Assembly (NCBI RefSeq): GCF_900107925.1
Contig: NZ_FNUJ01000001.1
Span: forward strand, 124,001-188,000
Source of the DNA: Amycolatopsis pretoriensis
Lineage (GTDB): Bacteria; Actinomycetota; Actinomycetes; Mycobacteriales; Pseudonocardiaceae
DNA length: 64,000 nt
Direction of reading: 5' to 3'
Both the position numbers and the translations under genes were made by a program. Below are positions 43,301-49,833 of this stretch, in pieces. Under the pieces are notes generated by a model. It ran no database searches. It saw only the letters and a list, made by a program, of their open reading frames with translations, and was not told where the DNA came from. The number at the start of each line of letters is the position of its first letter. The first letter of the stretch is position 1.

Positions 43301-44995
43301 CGGGCGCCCGGCGAACCCGGCGATCTGGGTCAGCTGCCCGAGCCGGTTGTAGCCGTACCGGACGACCGGCGCGCCGCCGGGGACGCCGAGCGCTTTGACC
43401 CGCCCGGCGCCGGACTCGACGGTGATCTCGGTGCCGTCGTCCCGGCGCAGCAGCCGCGGGGCGCCGGCGGCGTCGTGGTCGATCGTGGTGCGGGCGCCGC
43501 CCTGCTCGATCAGCGTCAGCGGCCGCACCGGGCCGGGCCCGGCCGCGAACCCGAGGTCGCGGGTGCCGGTCGACAGGAGGTAGCCCTCGGCGGTCCGCCG
43601 CAGCGGGTGGCGCGGTCCTTCGATCGGCAGCACGGGCCCGTCGCCGTCGGGCAGCGGGTACACGAGGACCATGCCGTCCTCGGCGTAGAACCGGACGCGG
43701 TCGCGGCCGACCTCCAGCCGCTGGTCCAAAGTGGACGCCCACGAGCGGCCGAACCACCGGCCCGCGCGGTAGGACGACAGGTGCGTGCGCGACAGCACCA
43801 GATCGCCCGCCTCGCCGGGCAGGGTCAGGTCGACCTGCGCCAGCACCACTTCGCCGGTGGCGACGTCGACGGGGTCGGAGACGCAGACCTTCTTGTCGTC
43901 GGGCACCGCGCGGTCCCGCGGGCCGTCGCCCTTGGGGTCGCCCTTCGGGGTGCCGCCGCCGTCCGGGCTGCCTTTCGGCGTGCCTCCGGGCGGATCGGCC
44001 TTCGGCGGCGGGCCGTCGGCCGGCGGGTCGCTCTTCGGCGGCGGATCGGTCTTGGGCGGTGGGTCGTTCTTCGGGGGAGGATCGCCTTTCGCGCCCGACG
44101 TCGTGGTGCTGTCGTCGCCGTTCTTGGGCGGCGGATCGGTCTTGGGCGGCGGCGCGTCGGGATCGCCCTTGCCCTTGGGGCCACCGAGGTCCTTCGGGTT
44201 GCCCTTGATGTCGGCGTGCTTCGGCGGCGGCGCGGCCTTGCCGGGCTTGATGTTCTTGAGCGCCTTCGCCGCGTCGCCGAACAGGTCGCCGGCGCGCTTG
44301 AGCAGCGGGATGAGCGCCTGCAACGCTTTCACGAGCCGCTTGGTGAGGTCGGCGATCTTCGAGGCGGTCTTGGCGACGGCGGTGATCACCTGCGGGACCA
44401 CCCACGTCATCCCGATGCCCAGGGTGAACACGACCTGCAGGGCCCAGCTGATCAGGTGGCCGACGAGCTCGGCGATGATGTCGCGCACCAGCGCGCGGAC
44501 CGCGGCCACGACCTCACCGGCGGTTTTCACGCCGCTCGAGGCGCCTTCGCAGCCCTTTTGCGCCGTTTCGAGCAGGGTCACGGTGTCCTGGGCGCGCTGC
44601 CGGTAGTTGTCGGCGGCGGTGCCGGTCCACGACGAGACGTCCGTCTTGACCATGCCGGTGAGGTCTTCGCCGACCTTGCCGAGCTCGGTGGCGACGTTCT
44701 TCCAGGTTTCCGACTGCGCCGCGATTTCGTCGGCGTTGCCGGTGAGGCCGTTGAGGGCTTCCTTGAGCGGGCCGACGTGTTCGATCAGCCAGCCGACGCC
44801 GGCGGCGAGGATCGCGCCGAACGGGTCCATGGCCATGGAAAGGGCGTCGAGGGCGGTGCCCACCGCACCCAGGGCGACCGACGCCCAGTCGCCGCTTTCG
44901 ATCGCGGACTTCAGGTCGTTCGCCGACTCCAGCAGCGAAATGCCCGAATACGCCTTGGTGGAGTCCTTGGTCTCCGCGACCAGCGGGTTGCCCAC
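40370..44995 (-). CDS. Polymorphic Rhs/YD-repeat toxin with WXG-like N-terminus and CD38-like NADase C-terminus
   Basis: The protein has 1541 residues from GTG 44995 (AGGAAGG upstream). Residues 1-170 are helical with a WxG turn (SSWTGTAADNY, Trp123), like ESX/type VII export proteins. A hydrophobic helix pair lies near 170-200 and a PPPK-rich linker near 255-355. A DUF6531-type region (PVDVATGEVVL) opens the Rhs core, which runs to about 1300 with many YD repeats. The core ends YRYYDPHTGRYLSQDPLGL, with a second DPLGL at 1309. Residues 1357-1541 hold Trp1390 (WFWSG), Glu1434 (TLEGLL), Trp1458-x3-Ser1462 and Glu1507 (MDEFPIL), matching the order of CD38 catalytic residues. It should hydrolyse or cyclise NAD in rival cells. 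Export route and NADase call are inferred. Confidence 0.85.
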   Translation of the reverse strand: MGNPLVAETKDSTKAYSGISLLESANDLKSAIESGDWASVALGAVGTALDALSMAMDPFGAILAAGVGWLIEHVGPLKEALNGLTGNADEIAAQSETWKNVATELGKVGEDLTGMVKTDVSSWTGTAADNYRQRAQDTVTLLETAQKGCEGASSGVKTAGEVVAAVRALVRDIIAELVGHLISWALQVVFTLGIGMTWVVPQVITAVAKTASKIADLTKRLVKALQALIPLLKRAGDLFGDAAKALKNIKPGKAAPPPKHADIKGNPKDLGGPKGKGDPDAPPPKTDPPPKNGDDSTTTSGAKGDPPPKNDPPPKTDPPPKSDPPADGPPPKADPPGGTPKGSPDGGGTPKGDPKGDGPRDRAVPDDKKVCVSDPVDVATGEVVLAQVDLTLPGEAGDLVLSRTHLSSYRAGRWFGRSWASTLDQRLEVGRDRVRFYAEDGMVLVYPLPDGDGPVLPIEGPRHPLRRTAEGYLLSTGTRDLGFAAGPGPVRPLTLIEQGGARTTIDHDAAGAPRLLRRDDGTEITVESGAGRVKALGVPGGAPVVRYGYNRLGQLTQIAGFAGRPVNLDYDVDDRIVGWQDRTGTWYRYVYDAAGRCVRSVGAERYLNGTFAYDAEARTTRHTDALGHTWVYRMNEAGQLVERTDPLGHTRRYSWTRYDDLLSQVDELGRITFYGYENGALTTVTRPDGSVVRVTPAGPGEVELRTGDARAVAPATDPYAALPGVSTRLRVDGPADPLGDEPVLTAAVRPGDRDPFGRPRLVHTASGGAARLGWTAEGQRSWRIGPHGERESWRHDGEGRVVEHRDAAGRATRRTYGPFGLPIEEFDAAGARTAYGYDAELRLIAVTNPRGRTWRYTYDPAGRLVEETDFDGRRLTYAYDEAGQLRRMTNGLGEVTEYAYDQLGNVVERRTATGVTGYAYDALGQLEYAADNDSVLQIVRDERGRVREETVNGVGVRWTYDAASVHRTTLSGVDSAWRYDGELPVSLRVAGHEIAFEYDEAGREVRRSVDGAEVLRQVFDAADRLGEQESTGLGRRTYQYTPDGRLAAIDDARPVRFGFDPAGRVAEVLTPEGVERFAYDAAGRLTPPAGTRYAHDAQGRVTSRVRATAEWRFVWDELDRLIVAIGPDESFWTYLYDPLGRRFAKRRWEIGDDGAPRQTAETWFVWSGAELVEEIEVADDGSSRVLTWERHPDDGRPVVQVEQRGSEVRFHTVVTSPAGTPTELVGADGGVEWQARTSFWGELLPSTSGTAPMPLAFPGQYRDAETGLHYNVYRYYDPHTGRYLSQDPLGLAAAPDPVGYVEQPHLRADPLGLVQSPCGKTGGPKAPDNPAGGGDAAKLPPGSKKPDGLGEFRDPDGKIRPHNMTDEQYAKFSKKWDEMMAPGKDKSWFWSGGHIKDSVVDPATGKQISGSTYHGSIENPAIDLAKKNGGNTLEGLLKDNNVEMPKFSDNHPNGEKVWKDASKALAHNAEGDVHIALPNTPGKSSGWPGQGDELGSRRPNNVFDMDEFPILRHNPKVDKVWAHDTDHPDAPPVVIWDKNTR

Positions 44996-45243
44996 TACGC
45001 GACCTTCCTGACGTCACGGCGAACATTCGTCAAACTTTCAAAGAGCTTCCGGTGAACGTAGCAGCGCCGCGACGGCGGGAGTCCCGCTTGCCCGAAAATC
45101 CGGTGATCCCTGGCTCGGGCGGGCAAGGTCGACAGCATTGATCAGGGTTTCGGCCGGGCGCGGGGATGTTTTCGCGCCGAGAAGTGCCCGACCGCCTGCG
45201 GCCGCGAGCGGGTCGGCCGCCGAGGCAAGGCGATCGCAGAGGG

Positions 45244-45253
45244 CTCTTTGCAA
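45244..45253. promoter_or_regulatory. CTTTGCAAAG palindrome before the ArsR-type gene
   Basis: A perfect 10-base palindrome lies about 29 bases before the regulator start, followed directly by a second palindromic word, AGGATCCT. It probably overlaps the promoter and is a candidate autoregulatory operator. The rest of 45000-45281 shows no gene and contains the leaders of the toxin gene (minus) and this regulator (plus). Confidence 0.4.
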
Positions 45254-45281
45254 AGGATCCTCTGTGGTCTACGGTGGAGGC

Positions 45282-45860
45282 ATGACCACGAACGAGCCGT
45301 CGCGGCCGCTCGACGCGCGGATGCTGCGGGCGCTGGCCCACCCGCTGCGGATGCGCATGCTCGAACTGCTGCAGGCGGACGGCCCGGCGACCGCGACCGG
45401 GCTGGGCAAGCGGGTCGGGGAGAGCTCCGGCACCACCAGCTGGCACTTGCGGCTGCTGGCCGAGGTGGGCCTGGTCGAAGAGGACAGCGAACGCGGCACC
45501 AAGCGCGAACGGTGGTGGAAGCCCGCCCAGAAGTCGACGCGGATGCGGGTCGTCGACTTCATGGGCGACCCCGATCTCGCGGCGCCGCTGGACACGTACC
45601 TGCGCTCGGTGATCGAGCACCGCTACGAGGCCGAGGCGCGGTTCGTCAGCGAACTGCCGCGGTGGATCGACCGGTGGCACGACAAAGCGGTCTTCAACGA
45701 CATGCGGCTTTCGCTGACACCCGAGGAGGCGGCGGCGATGAGCGCGGAGGTCGACGCCGTGCTCCACCGCTACCGCCGGGATGCGCGACCGGGCGACGAC
45801 AGCGTGATCGCGCACTGGTCGGCGTTCCCGCGGCGAGCGCGGCCCGAAGAATCCGACTGA
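45282..45860 (+). CDS. ArsR-like winged-helix regulator
   Basis: The protein has 192 residues from ATG 45282, with GGTGGAGG 1-2 bases closer than usual. The winged helix is at residues 12-75 (LRALAHPLRMRMLELLQADG, then GESSGTTSWHLRLLAEVGLV). The C-terminal half is helical, ending with an acidic tail. It lacks the metal-binding Cys box of metal sensors. It belongs to the DUF-type ArsR group that usually sits beside a transporter, but here only a 60-aa gene follows. Divergent from the Rhs toxin gene. Confidence 0.82.
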   Translation: MTTNEPSRPLDARMLRALAHPLRMRMLELLQADGPATATGLGKRVGESSGTTSWHLRLLAEVGLVEEDSERGTKRERWWKPAQKSTRMRVVDFMGDPDLAAPLDTYLRSVIEHRYEAEARFVSELPRWIDRWHDKAVFNDMRLSLTPEEAAAMSAEVDAVLHRYRRDARPGDDSVIAHWSAFPRRARPEESD

Positions 45861-45870
45861 GGGGGAAACG

Positions 45871-46053
45871 ATGGTGCACTTCTTGCTGGCCGAGGACCTC
45901 GTCCACGAACGGGAAGCAGACCTGCGGCGGGCGGCGGTTCGGGTCCGGTGCGAGAGAACACGAAGGGAACGTCTCGGGTGGATCCTCGTGGAAACCGGTC
46001 TGAGACTGGTGACCGCTCAGAGCTCGACCGCCCGGCGGACGTCGCCGGCGTAG
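45871..46053 (+). CDS. Small basic helical protein
   Basis: This 60-residue frame begins 10 bases after the ArsR-type stop, with GAGGGGGAAA before ATG 45871. The composition (LVHEREADLRRAAVRVRCER, then LGWILVETGLRLV) resembles short Arg-rich helical proteins common in actinomycete genomes. The last 37 bases overlap the 3' end of the convergent epoxide hydrolase gene. Probably co-transcribed with the regulator; role unknown. Confidence 0.5.
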   Translation: MVHFLLAEDLVHEREADLRRAAVRVRCERTRRERLGWILVETGLRLVTAQSSTARRTSPA

Positions 46054-47039
46054 GCCTCGGGTTGTTCCCAGGCCGCGAAGTGGCCGCCCGCCGGGTGTTC
46101 CACGTATTCGCGGATGTTCAGGAACGCTTCGGCGTAGCTTCGCGGCTCGGGCTTGATGTCGCGCGGGAAGATCGACAGCACGGTCGGCGTGCCGACCCGG
46201 CCGGGCAGGGTGACCGGTTCGGCGTAGGTGGTGAACGACGTGCCGATCGTGCCGGTGACCCAGTACGCGGTGACCCAGGTGAGGAGCTCGTCCGGGGTGA
46301 AAGCCGAGCCGTCCGACCAGGAATCGAGCTTCTCGGCGATCCAGGCCAGGAGTCCGGCGGGGGAATCGCCGAGGGCGACGGCGAGGGTGTTCGGCCGCGT
46401 CGACTGCTCGGCGATGTAGCCGCCTTCGGCGCGGAACCACCGCGCCGCCCGGCCGAGGTAGGCCACCGCGTCCGGGGCGAGCGTCGCGGGGTCCGCGGTG
46501 AGCGCGCGCTGCGGGGCGACGTTCGTCAGGTGCAGGGCGGTGACCCGGTCCGGGTGATCGGCGGCCAGGATTTCCGCGACGGTCCCGCCGATGTCGCCGC
46601 CGGACAAGGTGTAGCGCGGGTGGCCGAGTTCGGCGAGGGCGTCGGCGACGAGGCCGGCGATCCGGCCGGCGGACATGCCGGGTTCGGTGAGCGGGGCCGC
46701 GAACGGGAAGCCCGGCAGCGCGGGGACCACGACGTGGAAGTCGGTCAGCAGCGGCAGGACGCGTTCGAACCGCAGCACGGAGTCCGGCCAGCCGTGCAGC
46801 AGCACGACGACCGAGGCCTCCGGATCGGCGGCCCGCCGGTGGATCACGTTCAAGGCCCCGGCGGTCGTCCACGGGAGCGCGCGGATGCGGCGTTCGTGCA
46901 CTTCCCAGTCGTAGCCGTTCGCCCAGCGGCCGAACAGTTCGTCGAGGCGGGCGCGGCCGGTGCCGCGGGCCGGGTCGTCGCCCCACGGGGTGGTGACCCG
47001 CCGCGTGCGCCGGAGTCTCTCGCGTAGTTCGTCGCTCAT
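46017..47039 (-). CDS. Epoxide hydrolase-like alpha/beta hydrolase
   Basis: The protein has 340 residues. An EHN-type N-terminal domain (residues 1-60, with LDELFGRWANGYDWEVHERR) precedes the core. The oxyanion motif is HGWPDS, the nucleophile Asp is in SGGDIGG and the catalytic His in AGGHFAAWEQP, all as in microsomal-type epoxide hydrolases. ATG 47039 sits in the first of two operators shared with the divergent TetR gene, and the ribosome site is weak, so the transcript may be almost leaderless. Confidence 0.85.
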   Translation of the reverse strand: MSDELRERLRRTRRVTTPWGDDPARGTGRARLDELFGRWANGYDWEVHERRIRALPWTTAGALNVIHRRAADPEASVVVLLHGWPDSVLRFERVLPLLTDFHVVVPALPGFPFAAPLTEPGMSAGRIAGLVADALAELGHPRYTLSGGDIGGTVAEILAADHPDRVTALHLTNVAPQRALTADPATLAPDAVAYLGRAARWFRAEGGYIAEQSTRPNTLAVALGDSPAGLLAWIAEKLDSWSDGSAFTPDELLTWVTAYWVTGTIGTSFTTYAEPVTLPGRVGTPTVLSIFPRDIKPEPRSYAEAFLNIREYVEHPAGGHFAAWEQPEAYAGDVRRAVEL

Positions 47040-47077
47040 GTGTATCACCGTACACAAGATGTGTATGCTCGTACACA
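47039..47077. promoter_or_regulatory. Twin operators filling the hydrolase/TetR divergent region
   Basis: TGTGTATCACCGTACACA (47039-47056) and TGTGTATGCTCGTACACA (47060-47077) each have perfect 6-base arms around 6 bases. Centres are 21 bases apart. Together they cover the whole region between the two start codons and touch both of them. A bound repressor would silence both genes. Confidence 0.78.
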
Positions 47078-47637
47078 TGACTTCGCGCAACGCGGCGGCC
47101 ACCCGGCAGCGGATCCTGGAGCACGCGAAACGCCAGTTCGCCCGCCACGGCTACACGGCGATCACGGTCAAGGGCGTGGCCGACGCGGCCGGCGTGTCAC
47201 CCAACCTGATCACGCGCTACTTCGGCGGCAAGGACGGCCTGTTCCTCGCGGCGACCCGGGTGGAGATCCCGGTCGCGGACTCGTTCGACGGCGACCGCGC
47301 CACGCTGGGCCCGCGCCTGGCGGCGAGCATCGTCCGCCGCTGGTTCGGCGAGCCGGGCGAGGACCCGCTGCTGGTGCTGCAACGCGCCTCCGGCGAACGC
47401 CCCGAGGCGGCGGAGGCGCTGGCGGCGTTCCTGGACTCGAACTCCTTGGAGCCGTTGCACCGCTACTTGCGCGAGAGTGGTCTGGACGACGCGGAGGCCC
47501 ACCGCCGTGCCGCGGCGATCGACGCGTTCGTGCTGGGCGTTTCGACGCGACGCCGGGTCCTGCGCGCCGAACTCGGCGACCCGGCCGAGCTGGAGGCGTG
47601 GCTGGGCGAGACGATCCAGCGACTGGCCGACGGGTGA
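47077..47637 (+). CDS. TetR-family repressor of the epoxide hydrolase
   Basis: The protein has 186 residues from ATG 47077; in-frame ATGs at 47059 and 47065 lie inside the operator. The HTH is at residues 22-48 (YTAITVKGVADAAGVSPNLI, then TRYFGGK). The C-terminal helical domain resembles the group with a Leu-rich dimer helix. Divergent and operator-sharing with the hydrolase, so autorepression is expected. Confidence 0.85.
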   Translation: MTSRNAAATRQRILEHAKRQFARHGYTAITVKGVADAAGVSPNLITRYFGGKDGLFLAATRVEIPVADSFDGDRATLGPRLAASIVRRWFGEPGEDPLLVLQRASGERPEAAEALAAFLDSNSLEPLHRYLRESGLDDAEAHRRAAAIDAFVLGVSTRRRVLRAELGDPAELEAWLGETIQRLADG

Positions 47638-47668
47638 GGACCCGTGGCGGCAATGGATTCCGGTCGAG

Positions 47669-48481
47669 CTAGCGGGCGACCACCCGGTGCCGCAGCTGTT
47701 CCAGCGTCTTGGCCAGCAACCGCGAAACCTGCATCTGCGACACGCCCACCCGCTCCGCGATCTGGCTCTGCGTCAGCTCTTCCACGAACCGCATCTCGAT
47801 GATCGCGCGCTCGCGGGGTGGGAGGTCGGCCATCGCCGCTTCCAGGGTCAGGTGGTCGTCGGCCTTGGTGTACGGCGATTCGCGGTCCGCCAGCTGGTCG
47901 CCGACCGTGCCCGTGTCGCCGCCGCCGCGGGCCGGGGCGTCCAGCGACGCCGGCTTGTACGCCTCGGCCGCCAGCAGTCCTTCGCGGACCGTCTCGACGT
48001 CGATGTCCAGGTGCGCCGCCAGTTCGCTCGGGGTGGGGGAGCGGCCCAGGTCGTGGGCCAGCTCGCCGGTCGCCTTGACGAGGTTCTGCTGCAGCTCCTT
48101 CAGCGCCCGCGGGACGCGCATCGACCACGCGCTGTCGCGGAAGTGGCGGCGGACCTCGCCCATGATCGTCGGCACCGCGAAGGACAGGAAGTCCCGGCCG
48201 CGGCCGGGGTCGTAGCGGTCGACCGCGTGGATCAGGCCGGTCCGCGCGACCTGGACGAGGTCGTCGAACGACTCGCCGCGGCCGGCGAAGCGCTTGGCGA
48301 TGTTCTCGGCCAAGGCGAGGTGCTCGGTGATCAGCCGGGCGCGCAGCTCGGCGTGCCGGGGATCGCCGGGCGTGAGCTCGCTGCGCTCGTCGAACAGCGG
48401 AGCGCAGTGGGCGAACTGATTGGCCCGTCGAGGCGCGGGGGTGAGCGTCGCGGCGGGTCGCTCAGGGGCTCTGACAACCAT
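47669..48481 (-). CDS. SigB/SigF-type RNA polymerase sigma factor
   Basis: The protein has 270 residues from ATG 48481 (GTG 48490 possible). Region 2 includes LAENIAKRF and DDLVQVARTGLIHAVDRYDP, followed by FLSFAVPTIMGEVRRHFRD, diagnostic of stress/sporulation sigma factors. Regions 3 and 4 follow (SQSQIAERVGVSQMQVSRLL, with TQ at the start). No anti-sigma gene is adjacent. Upstream on the minus strand, GGGTAA lies 9 bases before the ATG, resembling the -10 of promoters read by this sigma class; possible autoregulation, weak. Confidence 0.9.
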   Translation of the reverse strand: MVVRAPERPAATLTPAPRRANQFAHCAPLFDERSELTPGDPRHAELRARLITEHLALAENIAKRFAGRGESFDDLVQVARTGLIHAVDRYDPGRGRDFLSFAVPTIMGEVRRHFRDSAWSMRVPRALKELQQNLVKATGELAHDLGRSPTPSELAAHLDIDVETVREGLLAAEAYKPASLDAPARGGGDTGTVGDQLADRESPYTKADDHLTLEAAMADLPPRERAIIEMRFVEELTQSQIAERVGVSQMQVSRLLAKTLEQLRHRVVAR

Positions 48482-48557
48482 GGTGACCACTTACCCAAAG
48501 CTGTCACGATCCACACGAACCGGTGAGCCGTTGGTACATCCGGAGCAACGCACCGGA

Positions 48558-49529
48558 TCAGCAGGTCAGCGTTCCCGCGCGCAGGGCGTGGTCGCCGTCG
48601 TCCGCGTCGTCGGCCCACACCACGGCCTTGCGGTTCGCCGCGCAGGTCGGCGCGATCGCGAAGCCCTCGTTGTTGTAGTTCGGCAGCTTCGCCGGTCGTG
48701 CGTAGGTGGCCGACACCGCGAACTTGCCGTTGACGATTTTCAAGGTCGCCGTCCTGCCGCCGCAGGTGTCGTCGCAGACCGACCAGAGGCGGCCGGCCGC
48801 CGGCTCGAACTCCAGCTCCATCACGCTCGGGAAACCGGCCGAAAACGCCGCGACGCGCGTGAAGCCGCCGCCCGCCTGGGTGAGGGCGTAGGCGTACACC
48901 ATGCCTTCGTCCTCCAAGCCGACGAAGTAGAGGCCGCTGCCGTGGCCGGGATAGGCGGCCGGGTCGTACCGCGCCTTCGTGTGGTCGTCGCGGAAGCCGT
49001 TCGCGGTCAGGAACGAGTCCGGCACCCAGGTGATGCCCTCGAGCCCGCCGTTGTCGTCGACGGCGGGCAGGTCGCCGGTGAGGTCCCACTCCGCCACCGC
49101 GTTCAGCGACCCGGCCGCCGACGCGGTGTCGAACCGCAGCACCTTCAGCAGGCTGCCGTCGCCGTCGTTGTCGCGCTCGGTGGCCGCGAAGACCCCGTCG
49201 GGCGTGGCCACGACACCCTCGGCGTCCGGGTCGCCGCCGCCGTCGCGGTAGTGCAGTTCCTTCCCGGCCGGCCAGCCGGCCGCCGGGGTCCACCTGCCGC
49301 CGTCGCGGACGAGCCGGTACAGGGTGCCGGGTCCGTTCTTGACCGCCCACAGCACGTCGGGGCCGTCGAAGGAGAGCCCGCTCAGGTTCTCGCCGAAGAC
49401 GCCGGCGGCGTCGGCGACCGTGACGGCGGGATCGCCGGGCCACTTCGCCGTCGCGGCGTCGGCCGTGCCCGTGGGGACGGCGAGCAGCGCGGTGAAGAGG
49501 ACCGCGGGAAGCCGGGAGGGGATGCGCAC
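48558..49529 (-). CDS. Secreted beta-propeller protein, esterase-like/phytase-like fold
   Basis: The protein has 323 residues. GTG 49529 has AGGAG at 7 bases. The signal peptide VRIPSRLPAVLFTALLAV is cleaved after ADA. The mature part is all-beta with repeated blades (LSGLSFDGPDVLWAVKNGPG, GGLEGITWVPDSFLTANGFR, VMELEFEPAAGRLWSVCDD) and several Asp-rich turns. It resembles secreted six-bladed propellers of the SdiA-regulated/phytase-like group. Two Cys pairs (CDDTC and a C-terminal pair) could form disulfides. Enzyme activity is not established. Confidence 0.7.
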   Translation of the reverse strand: MRIPSRLPAVLFTALLAVPTGTADAATAKWPGDPAVTVADAAGVFGENLSGLSFDGPDVLWAVKNGPGTLYRLVRDGGRWTPAAGWPAGKELHYRDGGGDPDAEGVVATPDGVFAATERDNDGDGSLLKVLRFDTASAAGSLNAVAEWDLTGDLPAVDDNGGLEGITWVPDSFLTANGFRDDHTKARYDPAAYPGHGSGLYFVGLEDEGMVYAYALTQAGGGFTRVAAFSAGFPSVMELEFEPAAGRLWSVCDDTCGGRTATLKIVNGKFAVSATYARPAKLPNYNNEGFAIAPTCAANRKAVVWADDADDGDHALRAGTLTC

Positions 49530-49768
49530 GTCGTGCTCCTGGGGCCGGTGGGCGGGAGGTGGGCAACGCGGCGTCGTCAAGAACGATCTTGACGAAAGGG
49601 ACTGTACCGAGCCCGCCGCCGGTGGGCAATGGGGCCGCGTTGCGCCATTCCGGGCACGACCGTGCCCTCGCCGCGGCTGACTGTCCACATCGGACTCGGC
49701 GGCGCCGCCCGGGGTTTCGACGAGGTGGTCGAATTCACCGATACTTTCGCTCCGGGCGTGCGAGCCGT

Positions 49769-49800
49769 TACACTCCCGTGCTGGGAGCGCTCCCAGCACG
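49769..49800 (+). promoter_or_regulatory. Promoter -10 and perfect CebR-like operator
   Basis: TACACT (49769-49774) is a good -10; TTTCGC 18 bases upstream is a weak -35. Directly downstream, 49777-49800 is a perfect 24-base palindrome. Its core, TGGGAGCGCTCCCA (49782-49795), is identical to the CebR operator known from Streptomyces cellulolytic genes. CebR is released by cello-oligosaccharides. The rest of 49530-49768 contains no gene that I can support. Confidence 0.85.
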
Positions 49801-49833
49801 ACTGTCCCACTCGGTTTCGACCAGGAGGTCGGT

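Noticed and set aside
43960..44165. Repeated GGCGGATCGGTCTTGGGCGG-like units as a CRISPR or regulatory repeat
   Set aside because: They encode the DPPPK/TDPPPK linker of the Rhs protein in frame; they are protein low complexity, not an independent DNA element.
40316..45055. Very long plus-strand open frame opposite the Rhs toxin gene
   Set aside because: Low-complexity Arg/Val/Leu composition; caused by the codon bias of the repeats in the real minus-strand gene.
45871..46053. Transporter gene expected next to the ArsR-like regulator
   Set aside because: The 60-aa product has no membrane segment long enough; it is kept as a small hypothetical protein instead.
48482..48545. Firm SigB-type promoter for the sigma factor gene
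   Set aside because: GGGTAA is well placed, but the only GTT-like -35 is about 20 bases away, longer than usual, so it is mentioned only as a weak possibility.
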